DNA from: Synergistaceae bacterium | Lineage (GTDB): Bacteria > Synergistota > Synergistia > Synergistales > Synergistaceae | Length of the DNA: 38,939 nucleotides | Direction: 5' to 3' | NCBI GenBank assembly: GCA_031289955.1 | Contig: JAITOL010000026.1 | Coordinates: 1-38,939 of the forward strand | Part shown: one piece after another, positions 9,127-18,655 of the stretch | Position numbering within the stretch: the first letter of the stretch is position 1 | Layout: the number at the start of each line of letters is the position of its first letter | Translations under genes and position numbers: made by a program | The notes under the pieces: generated by a model | Told to the model about the DNA's origin: nothing | Database searches by the model: none | What the model saw: the letters and a program-made list of their open reading frames with translations, nothing else

Positions 9127-9250
9127 AGAATTGAACAAGAGTCCACAAATGACATTTTTTGCGTTCAAACGACTTGATTAATATTGACCATTACAACAAA
9201 AAACCCGTTTTGATGTATATTTTAGTTAAGCGGAAAGGAGTTGAAATTTT

Positions 9251-9739
9251 ATGGAGGCAAGTCATGAATTCGATTACGAGATATGCAACTCCCGCATCAG
9301 ACCCATTGCGGACTCACTTATAAAGAAGTTCGTGGAACTGAGGCACATAGATGTGGAGAGCGTTCTATTCATCGTGAATCACAAATACGCGGGGGCGAAG
9401 AACAAAGTGGTTCTCGCCAGAACATCCCGCGTGCAGGAGAAGTGGAGGGATATTCTGTATCAGCTCGGAGCTTGTTCCTATTTACACGTCATGGAGTTTT
9501 TCGGCAAGACGACCGACTGTCTCGACGAGAACCAGATAACCGCGCTCGTGTACAGGGAGCTCAGAAGGATAGGGCCGGAAGGGGCGATCACCGCGCCGGA
9601 CACCAACGAGTGGTGGCAGGTATTGATGGGGTTGGGACGTCACTGGTTTTACCCGGACATGAGCTGTCCAAACCTTCTCGATGATAAGGTCGACTGGAAA
9701 ATGCTCATGGGTTCGGATTATGAGGCGCCGGGAAACTAA
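9251..9739 (+). CDS. Putative metallopeptidase-like protein (phage-type metallopeptidase fold) lacking HExxH
   Basis: 162 aa, RBS aaaggag upstream. The layout VLARTSRVQEKW...LHVMEFF...DENQITALVYRELRRIG...DTNEWWQVLMGLGRHW resembles phage-type putative metallopeptidases (HELxH then HDVxEF), but the HExxH position reads YRELRR. Family call made from pattern only. Confidence 0.45.
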   Translation: MEASHEFDYEICNSRIRPIADSLIKKFVELRHIDVESVLFIVNHKYAGAKNKVVLARTSRVQEKWRDILYQLGACSYLHVMEFFGKTTDCLDENQITALVYRELRRIGPEGAITAPDTNEWWQVLMGLGRHWFYPDMSCPNLLDDKVDWKMLMGSDYEAPGN

Positions 9740-9772
9740 AGAACCGCTGATTCAATAACTTATAAAGGAGTT

Positions 9773-12700
9773 GTGGTAGAGGTGCACAGAACTGAGCTGT
9801 CAACGCGCGTACGCATGGTAATGTTTCTGGCGGTCGCTTTCTTATTGGCGCCGTTTCGTCTTTGGGGAGGAACGCCCGCAGAATCCGCCGACAAATTTGT
9901 GGTGTCGGAGTTCTCTCCGCGGGGACTCGTATCCGGCCCCACAAATATAAGCGTCACATTTTCCACCCCCGTAATTTCAAGCGACGACGTGGGCAGGAGC
10001 GTCGACTCGAAAGCGATGCCCATCGTTTTCACTCCATCGATTAGCGGGCAAGGAAAGTGGGTTTCACGTTCGACCTTTCTTTACCAATTGCCATCAGGAC
10101 ATCTCCAGGAGGCGACGGAATTCAAGGCCGTAGTATCCGAGAAACTGAAGGACTACAGGGGGGTTCAGCTGGGCGGCGCAAAAGAGTTCGCGTTCAATAC
10201 CGCGCCTCTCGAGCTTTTGGATGTGAGGCAGACTGACGCCGACATGGAATACGAAACAGTCAAATATCAGCTCCAGTTCAACGCTCCGGTAAATCCGGCC
10301 AAGTTAAACTCATACATGAGCATTACCGACGAAAAGGGAGATAAAACCGAATTTTATTTCGAAAACACCGGCGCCTCCAATATCCTTTACCTTAGAGTGC
10401 CAGTGCTTGACGCGACCCCCATCGTTTTTTCCATAAAACCGGGACTTACGAGCGAACGAGGGCCGTTGTCCATGAAGAACGCTTTCAATGCGAAGGTTGA
10501 CAGGGACGTATCGCTTAAGATACGCAATTCATGGGTCGGGAACGATTACTCCGGATCCGTCATATTTATAGGTACTACGGCAGAGGTGGACGTCGATAAA
10601 GCCAAGCCGTTCATCGAAATAACGCCCTCCGGGGATTTCAGCATAGGCAATGACGGATCGGGGCTTCGGATATATGGGGACTTTCCCCCGAGGGAACTGA
10701 TAACCGTCAAGCTCCGCGCCGGCCTGACGCCCTACGATAAGCGGGGAGGATCTCTTGCGGCCGACTGGGAAAGGTCTTTCGTCTTCCCTGACTACGACCC
10801 ATCTCTGGATTTTACGTCGCAGGGGAGGTTTATATCCCCGGCAAACGAGGAATTGCTCATGCCGCTGTCTTCCGTCAATATCAAGAAGATAGATGTAACG
10901 GTGGACAGAGTCTACGATAATAATGTAGTTTTTATAACAAGGGATGAATGGCCCTACTACATCTCAACTCTCTCAAAGGAGATATACCGAGAGTCTTTCG
11001 ATATATCGTCCGAACCCAACGAGAAGTCGGAACATTCTCTGGATATAGGCAAGATATTGAACGGCCAACATGGACTCTTTCAGATAACGGCCGCCAATAG
11101 CGGCTCCTGGCCCAGAACTACACGCATTATAAATGTCACTGATATCGCGGGAAGCGTCAAGATGGGAGACGATACAGCGCTCGTTTGGGCCAATTCTCTC
11201 AGGGAAGGAAAACCTTTGGAAGGGGTCAAAGTGGAGCTCTACTCTTCCAGCAATCAGATCATAGCTTCCGGCCTGACGGATAAGCACGGAGTATATCTCC
11301 TCAAACGCGAAGAAGACTGGGAACCGAATCTGTGGCCCAGCCTAGCGATACTCAGCAATGGAGACGACGTTTCCGTTCTGCGTTTCAACGGAAATATATG
11401 GAATACAGGAAACGAAGCGTATACAGGCGCTCCATATCTCAATGGCAAATACCAGGGCATTTGCTATGCGCCGCGAGGCGTGTTCAGGCCCGGTGAAACT
11501 GTGCCGATACAGATGCTGATAAGGACAGGTGACCTGTCACCGGAAAAACCATTCCCCGTTCAGCTCAAGATCTACACCTCAATGGGCAGGGAGTGGAGCT
11601 CCTCTTCCGTAATGTTGTCCGAGATGGGAATGGGATCGGCGGACATCAGCCTCAGCGACGCCGCGCCATCCGGAACGTGGCGCGCTTCCGTCCATGTCCC
11701 CGGAGAAACGGCGCCTATAGCCGCTGGGGAATTTCGGGTCGAGGACTTCGCGCCGCCGAAGATAAATGTCACGGCGTCAAGCGATGTGAAGGAACTGTTT
11801 CGCGGAGACTCGCCAGCGATCAATATATACGCGGAGTATCTTTTTGGCGCCGCCGGCGAGGGATTGAGCTACGAGGTAGAGACGTCGTTTATTCCCCGGG
11901 AATATTCGCATCCGAACTGGCCCGATTATTATTTCACGGATTACCGACTACAATTCAGCCCTCACAGCAACATAGAGGCAACTGGCGAGTTGTCCTCGGA
12001 TGGAATGGCCAGCGTAACGCTTCCGGCGATAAAAGAGAACGCCGGATCCATTTTGGACGCGTCATTCAGGGTGGGGGTGAGAGAGGACGGCGGCAGATGG
12101 GTCTATAAGAGCGTGAGCGTTCCTTATTATCCGAGAAAGACGCTGCTTGGCATAAAATCTCCCAGGGAGGGTTTTGTGACTAATTCGCCAGTGCCTTTCG
12201 CCTTCGCCGTGATCGATACCGCGGGCAATCCGCTCGACACCGACGGCGTCACATTGACCGTCTATAAGGAAAGATCGCGCCGGATAACCACTACCGTCGA
12301 CGGCGCGCGGCGTTCGGAGCTGCGCACCGAGAATATGCCGCTAGTGTCTTTCGATAAGGCGCTTGTCAAATTCGAGAAGGGGCGGGCGGAAACATCGGTG
12401 ACATTCCCGAGCGGTGGTTCTTACAGCGTCGTTCTCGATGACGCAAAGGGAGAAGCCAGCGCGGCTCTTCATTTTTATGTGTATGATTCCAGATGGGCTT
12501 ACGGCGACGAGGGCGACGCGACTCTTCCGGAGACTCTCACGATAAAACTCGACAAAGATACCTACAAAACAGGAGAGCGGGCGACCGCCACAATTTCCGG
12601 ATCGTTCGGAGGAACCGCTCTGCTATCGGTGGAAACAAACTCGATCATACACTACGATACGTCCGCCGAGGGCGGCAAGAGCGTATCTTTCTCGTTCGAA

Positions 12701-15208
12701 GTGACGAGCGACATGATGCCGAACGCATGGGTCACGGCGCATATGATTCGACCCGTCATGCCGGAGGACGCGTGGTCGGCCCACAGAGCTTTCGGGGCCG
12801 TTCCTATCGTTGTGGACACGAGCGAAAAGAAACTAGCCATCGAAATTGCGTCGCCTGATCGCATCGAGCCCGCTCGATCGAATGATTTTTCGCTTCAGAT
12901 AAAAGACTCCGCAGGGCGTGGGGTCAAAGGAGAAGCGGCGGTAATGCTCGTGGACGAAGGCGTTTTGGGATTGACGCGCTACAAGACTCCAAACTTCTAC
13001 GAGTTCTACACGAAAAAACGAGCGCTGACGCTCTCGGCGTACGATATATATACCGAGCTGATGCCTCTTTATCTCAAAGCGCCTTCAGTCCTGACGCCCG
13101 GGGGGGGATACGACGACTCGATGGAATCCATGATGAAAGCGTCGATGTCGCCGGTAAAGGCCGACCGATTTAAAATCCTGAGCCTGGTGCGCAGGGTGTC
13201 TACCGATGAAAACGGAAGGGCTGACTTTACTCTCGATATACCCGAATTTGCGGGGCGGGGGAGACTGATGGTCGTCGCGGCCTCCGCTGCGGCATTCGGC
13301 TCGGCGGAGAGTACGCATACGATTGCCCGGGATGTGGTTACGGACATAACATTACCGAGAGTTCTATCGCCGCGGGATGTATTTGAATCGGAGATACAGC
13401 TCTTTAACAGGACGGGCCGATCATTGGATATGGAGCTTGAACTTACGCTTACCGGCCCTCTCTCGCTTGCGTCAGTATCCGGAAAACCCGCAGCCGAGAG
13501 TAAATCCTACAAACAAAAAATCGCCATTCAGGCCGGGGAAAAACCCTCGGCAATACCGCTTGTGATAAAAGCCGATGATAATTCAGGCGTCGCGACCGTA
13601 TCTCTTCGCGCGCTGTATGGCAAAAACACACAGGAACAGACGATCGACATAGCCGTAAGACCTCCTTACCCCAGGATAACAAAAATGGGGCTCTTTACGC
13701 TCAAACCAGGCGAATCATCCGTACTTGACCTGCCTTCCGACTGGTTCCCCGGAACAAGACGCGCCGTTGTGACAGTCTCCGGTCTTCCCGTAGTGGGCAT
13801 TACCGATATGGCGAAATTTCTTCTCGAATATCCATATGGCTGTCTCGAACAGACAGTTTCAAGCGGCTGGACATTGCTGACGCTTCCCGATCTGGCCGCG
13901 CAAATCGATCCCAGACTCGCAACGCGGGAACAGATGGAATACGCTATATCCCGGGTTATAATGAGAATTCAATCGATGCAGCTCTATAATGGCACATTCT
14001 CGTCATGGCCCGGCGGAGACGCGCTGGATTGGAATACGGTATACGCGACTCATTTCCTCTCCGAGGCGGAAAAGAGAGGATGGGGTGTCCCAGTTCAAAC
14101 GCTGAGAGCTTCTCTGGAGAGCCTCAGATATTTAATTTCACTTCCTCCTCAGGGCGAGGATAAATATGTTTATGGCGCCAGCCTATCGGTCAGGGCATAT
14201 GCCGCTTATGTCATGGCGCTAAGAGGCGAAGCCCCGAGGGCATGGATGTCGTATCTGAAGGACAACATGTCATCAATGCACCAGTATGGCCGCATCCTAC
14301 TTGCCGCGGCATACGCGGCCTCGGGCGATAAAAAAACCGCGTCCAGCCTGCTCGGTGATAACGTGCCTCCGATAGTGCAAGGAGACGGAACCGAAAAACT
14401 CAACTATGACTCTCAGTTGCGCACACAGGCGCTTTATCTCGCCGCGTGGAACGAAATAGACCCGACATCTCCAAACACTCTCAAAGCCGCGGCGGAATTA
14501 CTCTCGATGTTCCATTCCGCCAAATGGTACACCACTCAGGAAGCAGGGTGGACGATGTTGAGCCTCGCTAACTTCTACTCCTTCCATAAAGACGAGGGTA
14601 CGGCGTTTCTCACAATGTCCGCCGACGGCATGGACGATTTGAGCACGAGTGGCGACGTGACGATGACATCGCGCATTTCCGCCGATACAAATAAAGTGAC
14701 CGTCAAAAACAGCGGAAATGGAACCGGATACGCGACATGGGCATCGGATGGAGTTCCAAATGCCACGCCTGAAGCGGTCGACTCGGGCATCAAGGCAATC
14801 GTAACCTACTACGATTCGAAAGGTTACCCCATCACCCAGGACTCGATCATCGAAAATGGCTCGCGCGTACGCGCACAGATCATCCTGCGTCCGCTTGCCG
14901 GCGAAGTGAAAAACATCGTGGTCGCGCTCCCGCTCCCTGGAGGACTTGAGATTGAAAACCCCAGGTTGACGACGCCCGATGATTCGTCCTACGAATATTC
15001 CGGCTACTCGTATTCCGCGCGCACCGAAATGAGGGACGACAGACTGCTGCTCTTCGTGGACTACATCTACAACAAGGAATTCAAATGGGAATTCACCATG
15101 CGGGCGGTAACGCCAGGCGCCTTCATATTGCCCCCGATAGCGGCGGAAGGAATGTATTCTCCCGGAACTCGCAGCATCGGTGAAACCTCAAAAATAACCA
15201 TAAAATAG
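9773..15208 (+). CDS. Alpha-2-macroglobulin family protein (bacterial A2M, YfhM-like)
   Basis: 1811 aa with MG-type domains, LVDEGVLGLTRYKTPNFYEFY, and thioester motif YPYGCLEQTVSS (CLEQ codons at 13841-13852). GTG at 9782 is an alternative start with better spacing to aaaggag. Confidence 0.93.
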   Translation: MVEVHRTELSTRVRMVMFLAVAFLLAPFRLWGGTPAESADKFVVSEFSPRGLVSGPTNISVTFSTPVISSDDVGRSVDSKAMPIVFTPSISGQGKWVSRSTFLYQLPSGHLQEATEFKAVVSEKLKDYRGVQLGGAKEFAFNTAPLELLDVRQTDADMEYETVKYQLQFNAPVNPAKLNSYMSITDEKGDKTEFYFENTGASNILYLRVPVLDATPIVFSIKPGLTSERGPLSMKNAFNAKVDRDVSLKIRNSWVGNDYSGSVIFIGTTAEVDVDKAKPFIEITPSGDFSIGNDGSGLRIYGDFPPRELITVKLRAGLTPYDKRGGSLAADWERSFVFPDYDPSLDFTSQGRFISPANEELLMPLSSVNIKKIDVTVDRVYDNNVVFITRDEWPYYISTLSKEIYRESFDISSEPNEKSEHSLDIGKILNGQHGLFQITAANSGSWPRTTRIINVTDIAGSVKMGDDTALVWANSLREGKPLEGVKVELYSSSNQIIASGLTDKHGVYLLKREEDWEPNLWPSLAILSNGDDVSVLRFNGNIWNTGNEAYTGAPYLNGKYQGICYAPRGVFRPGETVPIQMLIRTGDLSPEKPFPVQLKIYTSMGREWSSSSVMLSEMGMGSADISLSDAAPSGTWRASVHVPGETAPIAAGEFRVEDFAPPKINVTASSDVKELFRGDSPAINIYAEYLFGAAGEGLSYEVETSFIPREYSHPNWPDYYFTDYRLQFSPHSNIEATGELSSDGMASVTLPAIKENAGSILDASFRVGVREDGGRWVYKSVSVPYYPRKTLLGIKSPREGFVTNSPVPFAFAVIDTAGNPLDTDGVTLTVYKERSRRITTTVDGARRSELRTENMPLVSFDKALVKFEKGRAETSVTFPSGGSYSVVLDDAKGEASAALHFYVYDSRWAYGDEGDATLPETLTIKLDKDTYKTGERATATISGSFGGTALLSVETNSIIHYDTSAEGGKSVSFSFEVTSDMMPNAWVTAHMIRPVMPEDAWSAHRAFGAVPIVVDTSEKKLAIEIASPDRIEPARSNDFSLQIKDSAGRGVKGEAAVMLVDEGVLGLTRYKTPNFYEFYTKKRALTLSAYDIYTELMPLYLKAPSVLTPGGGYDDSMESMMKASMSPVKADRFKILSLVRRVSTDENGRADFTLDIPEFAGRGRLMVVAASAAAFGSAESTHTIARDVVTDITLPRVLSPRDVFESEIQLFNRTGRSLDMELELTLTGPLSLASVSGKPAAESKSYKQKIAIQAGEKPSAIPLVIKADDNSGVATVSLRALYGKNTQEQTIDIAVRPPYPRITKMGLFTLKPGESSVLDLPSDWFPGTRRAVVTVSGLPVVGITDMAKFLLEYPYGCLEQTVSSGWTLLTLPDLAAQIDPRLATREQMEYAISRVIMRIQSMQLYNGTFSSWPGGDALDWNTVYATHFLSEAEKRGWGVPVQTLRASLESLRYLISLPPQGEDKYVYGASLSVRAYAAYVMALRGEAPRAWMSYLKDNMSSMHQYGRILLAAAYAASGDKKTASSLLGDNVPPIVQGDGTEKLNYDSQLRTQALYLAAWNEIDPTSPNTLKAAAELLSMFHSAKWYTTQEAGWTMLSLANFYSFHKDEGTAFLTMSADGMDDLSTSGDVTMTSRISADTNKVTVKNSGNGTGYATWASDGVPNATPEAVDSGIKAIVTYYDSKGYPITQDSIIENGSRVRAQIILRPLAGEVKNIVVALPLPGGLEIENPRLTTPDDSSYEYSGYSYSARTEMRDDRLLLFVDYIYNKEFKWEFTMRAVTPGAFILPPIAAEGMYSPGTRSIGETSKITIK

Positions 15209-15253
15209 GGCGATTGGGCGCATGAACGGCATAAAGGAAGAGGAGATTAGATA

Positions 15254-17500
15254 ATGAAACGCGCGCGCAATGTATTTTTAGCGATTGTTTTAGCACAGGC
15301 GATAAGCGCCATCCTCTTCCTTTATTGTGTGGATATACCATCTCAGTTCCCTTTGTTTCACGTGAAACACTATGAAACGTCTCCGCTCGTCCTCGATATG
15401 AACGGAGATGTTTTAAACGTTTCTCTCTCAAAGTCCGAGGAATGGTGCATACCGGTCTCCCTCGACAAAATGGGGCGATGGACAGAGTCGGCAACGCTAG
15501 GCATAGAGGATGGCCGATTTTTCAGACATCACGGAGTTGACCCAATTGCCATTGCTCGCGCGCTCTTCACCGACATCAGGCGAGGCCGCGTCATCTCCGG
15601 AGCTTCAACCATAACAAGCCAATTGATACGGATCTCCGTTCCAAGAAAAAGGACGCTTTATACAAAACTGCTGGAATTTTGGGCCGCCATGCGAATTGAA
15701 AATTACATGAACAAAAAAGAAATCCTGGAACTATATCTCAACAGAGCTCCGTTCGGGGGCAATATAAGAGGAGTAGAGGCGGCAAGCATTGCATATTTCA
15801 ATAAGAAAGCGAACATGCTGTCACTCGGAGAATCCGTGACGCTCATATCCATGTTATCCTCTCCCAGTAAATTAAGGCCCGATAGATTCCCGGAAAGAGC
15901 GAGAGAATCCCGCGACAACAAACTTGCCTTGCTTTACGAAAAAAGAATTATTTCCCAGGAAAATCTGGATAACGCCATGAACGAATACCTGCCCGGCAGG
16001 AGATATTCATTTCACAACGAAGCATCCATGGCGGTGACGCACGCCATTAAACTTGCGCCCGGTGAATCAATCGTGAAATCGACCATCGATAAAAACCTAC
16101 AGCTCGTTCTCGAAAAGAAATTAGGCGACGCGTTGATCTACTACCCGGGGAAAATAACATCTTCTGGTATTGTAATTGAAAATTCAACAGGGGCAGTCAA
16201 AGCATATGTCGGAAACGCGAGGCATGGCACATCGCTCCCGAACGCGCAGGTTGATTGCGGAGATGCGCTGCGCTCTCCGGGATCAACCTTAAAACCATTT
16301 ATATACGCGGCCGCCTTTGAAAGAGGGATACTGACGCCATCCTCCCTTTTGGCGGACACTCCGCTGGCTTTCAGGGGAAGCGCGCCGAGAAATTTCGACA
16401 TGTCCTACAGAGGACCAGTCAGCGCGCGCGTGGCATTGTCATCATCTTTAAACGCGCCAGCCGTGAGGGTGCTCAGGAAAGTGGGCTATACGAGCGCAAA
16501 AAACCTCTTGAATCAATTCGGCTTCTCACACATAAATCAAGCCGCGTCATTCTATACGGATTCACTCATCCTCGGGGGATGTGAGACTACGCTCATCGAA
16601 TTGGCCTCGGCATATAGAGCTCTCGCTATGGAGGGCGTCTATACTCCGGCGAAGTGGACTCAAAATTCTCCGTCCTCGGCAAGGCATGTCATTTCTCCGG
16701 AGGCGTCTTATCTGGTTACCTCTATTCTTCAGGATGAGCGAAGATTATTGCCTCTTTATCAGGAATTGTTCCAGGAGAAAAACCAATCGCTCGCTTTTAA
16801 AACAGGGACATCATATGGACTGAGAGACGCCTGGTGTATAGGGTATACCTCAAAACACACGATAGGAATATGGGTAGGCTCTCCTCCCGGCGAAGGCAAT
16901 CCGTCTTTAGTGGGTTTACAAGCGGCCGCGCCAATATTACTGGAAGTTGCCCGCGACCTGTGGGATGAACACGATAATCATTTATCGCGCCCCAAGGATG
17001 TATATGCCCGAAAAGTATGCGCCCTTTCAGGCGAGATACCGACAAAAAACTGCCCGCAAGTTACGGCCGATCTCGCGATAAGGAACGTCACACAAATGAC
17101 GCTCTGCGCTTTGCATAAAAATATAGATGGAAGATCATATATTGCATGGCCGCCCGAATTAAAAAATTGGATGCAGGCGCCGGAAGATTTGACGCAATCC
17201 GCAAATACGGTGAAGATCATACGTCCCGCACGAGGCCAAACGATGATACTCGAAGAACAGGACGAGACGGGAAGAATATTTCTTTCCGCTGAAGGGGATG
17301 CCCCGCACTACTGGTATCTCGATGGTAAATTCATCGGCATATCTTTAAACGGCGAGGGCATCTTTATGGATGTTTCACGTGGAACACACAAGGCGAGCGT
17401 AATGTCGGGCGACTCGAGCGACACGGTCTCCTTCGAGGCAAGAACGCCAAAAGAGATAGGTAGCTCCTTAAATAAATGGAAAGAGAACGTGCTCAATTAA
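15254..17500 (+). CDS. pbpC: Penicillin-binding protein 1C (bifunctional transglycosylase/transpeptidase)
   Basis: 748 aa. Glycosyltransferase motifs GIEDGRFFRHHGVDP and GASTITSQLIR, transpeptidase motifs SPGSTLKPFIY, SSSLN and FKTGTSYGLRDAW, and a C-terminal BiPBP-like domain. Directly follows A2M. Confidence 0.92.
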   Translation: MKRARNVFLAIVLAQAISAILFLYCVDIPSQFPLFHVKHYETSPLVLDMNGDVLNVSLSKSEEWCIPVSLDKMGRWTESATLGIEDGRFFRHHGVDPIAIARALFTDIRRGRVISGASTITSQLIRISVPRKRTLYTKLLEFWAAMRIENYMNKKEILELYLNRAPFGGNIRGVEAASIAYFNKKANMLSLGESVTLISMLSSPSKLRPDRFPERARESRDNKLALLYEKRIISQENLDNAMNEYLPGRRYSFHNEASMAVTHAIKLAPGESIVKSTIDKNLQLVLEKKLGDALIYYPGKITSSGIVIENSTGAVKAYVGNARHGTSLPNAQVDCGDALRSPGSTLKPFIYAAAFERGILTPSSLLADTPLAFRGSAPRNFDMSYRGPVSARVALSSSLNAPAVRVLRKVGYTSAKNLLNQFGFSHINQAASFYTDSLILGGCETTLIELASAYRALAMEGVYTPAKWTQNSPSSARHVISPEASYLVTSILQDERRLLPLYQELFQEKNQSLAFKTGTSYGLRDAWCIGYTSKHTIGIWVGSPPGEGNPSLVGLQAAAPILLEVARDLWDEHDNHLSRPKDVYARKVCALSGEIPTKNCPQVTADLAIRNVTQMTLCALHKNIDGRSYIAWPPELKNWMQAPEDLTQSANTVKIIRPARGQTMILEEQDETGRIFLSAEGDAPHYWYLDGKFIGISLNGEGIFMDVSRGTHKASVMSGDSSDTVSFEARTPKEIGSSLNKWKENVLN
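15354..15369. promoter_or_regulatory. parS: parS centromere site TGTTTCACGTGAAACA (perfect 16-bp palindrome)
   Basis: Exact match to the bacterial parS consensus TGTTNCACGTGAAACA. Lies in the pbpC coding region, about 3.3 kb from parB. Confidence 0.93.
17371..17386. promoter_or_regulatory. parS: parS centromere site TGTTTCACGTGGAACA (reverse complement TGTTCCACGTGAAACA)
   Basis: Its reverse complement is the canonical B. subtilis-type parS. Lies near the 3' end of pbpC. Confidence 0.95.
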
Positions 17501-17505
17501 AGTGG

Positions 17506-18150
17506 TCATTCCCCGCCTATGAAATATTTGAACATGCTGCCCCTTGTCCTCATGTTATCAAATTCATCGAGGATCGCGGGAAGTTCGGCCGTGGGGATAA
17601 GTATTTCACCGGAAATAACTTCCTCGAATGTGGGCGACAGAGAGTCGATTTTTATCCGATACTTCTGAAGGATGGAAAGGAATGAGTTGTAATAATCATA
17701 AGAACATGAAAATTTTAGCGAGGCGCGCGGTTCCTTAATCACGATATCCGCATTGGCAATTGCCCCGAGCGTGGTTTCGCCATAAGCCGCGATGAGCCCC
17801 CTTACCCCTAATTTCACTCCGCCATAAAATCTTGTCACAACGGCCATGACATTTAAGAGAGAGTATTTTTTTAGCGCGCCCAAAATAGGCCGCCCGGCCG
17901 TACCCGAGGGCTCGCCCGCGTCAGAAGAATGTTCGAGCCCGGACGCGACAAATCTATATGCCCAGCAATAATGTGTGGCCTTTGGAAATAACGCGACTAT
18001 TTTTTTCAATTCTTCTTCGAATTTATCCCTGGAAGACGCGAACCTCAAAGAGGCAATAAAATGAGAGCGGCTTATCGTGGCCTCAAAATCGGTTGGATTT
18101 TCTATCGTGTAATATTGCCCTTTATTCAAGATATGTCCATTTCGTTCCAC
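17506..18150 (-). CDS. YigZ/IMPACT family protein
   Basis: 214 aa with SRSHFIASL, HYCWAYRF, DAGEPSGTAGRPIL and VVTRFYGGVKLGVRGL. The 5' end overlaps the HIT gene. Confidence 0.9.
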   Translation of the reverse strand: MERNGHILNKGQYYTIENPTDFEATISRSHFIASLRFASSRDKFEEELKKIVALFPKATHYCWAYRFVASGLEHSSDAGEPSGTAGRPILGALKKYSLLNVMAVVTRFYGGVKLGVRGLIAAYGETTLGAIANADIVIKEPRASLKFSCSYDYYNSFLSILQKYRIKIDSLSPTFEEVISGEILIPTAELPAILDEFDNMRTRGSMFKYFIGGE

Positions 18151-18641
18151 GTCTTCAGTATTCTCTTTCTCGTAACTATGAGCGCTTCGGGAAGAACTTT
18201 GGTCTCCGAGGTTACGGACATAAAATTTGTATCGCCATTCCAGCGCGGAACTATGTGCAAATGGAGGTGCGCGTCTATTCCAGCGCCAGCGACTCTTCCG
18301 ATATTCATGCCGAGGTTAAAACCGTCCGGCTGCATTGTGCATCCAAGAACAGATACAGATGTTTGAGCCAACGACATCGTTTCGAGTTTTTCTTCGTCGG
18401 ATAGCGATCCGAAAACGGATGTATGACGATAAGGCACAACCATCAAGTGCCCTGTGCTGTATGGATACCTGTTTAATATGACGAAAGCGGATTTTCCTCT
18501 ATATAGAAGAAGATTTTCCTCGTCTTTATCCTCTTGCGGATAAACGCAAAAAATACAGCCGTTTTTTTTAGAACTTCTTTGAGCGTCGTCCGTCGATGAA
18601 TCTATATATTCCATTCTCCATGGGGCGCGTAAAATATCCAT
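18126..18641 (-). CDS. HIT family nucleotide hydrolase/transferase (Ap4A-phosphorylase-like)
   Basis: 171 aa with CIFC, NRYPYSTGHLMVVPYRH, and HIT motif HLHLHIVPRW. Confidence 0.92.
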   Translation of the reverse strand: MDILRAPWRMEYIDSSTDDAQRSSKKNGCIFCVYPQEDKDEENLLLYRGKSAFVILNRYPYSTGHLMVVPYRHTSVFGSLSDEEKLETMSLAQTSVSVLGCTMQPDGFNLGMNIGRVAGAGIDAHLHLHIVPRWNGDTNFMSVTSETKVLPEALIVTRKRILKTWNEMDIS

Positions 18642-18655
18642 TATTTTCCCCTTTC

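Noticed and set aside
10060-10075. GGTTTCACGTTCGACC in the A2M gene, a parS-like half site
   Set aside because: Right arm does not match the GTGAAACA half.
18142-18157. Possible third parS: cgttccacgtcttcag inside the HIT gene
   Set aside because: Only the left half GTTCCACGT matches. The right half (CTTCAG versus GAAACA) does not, so not counted as parS.
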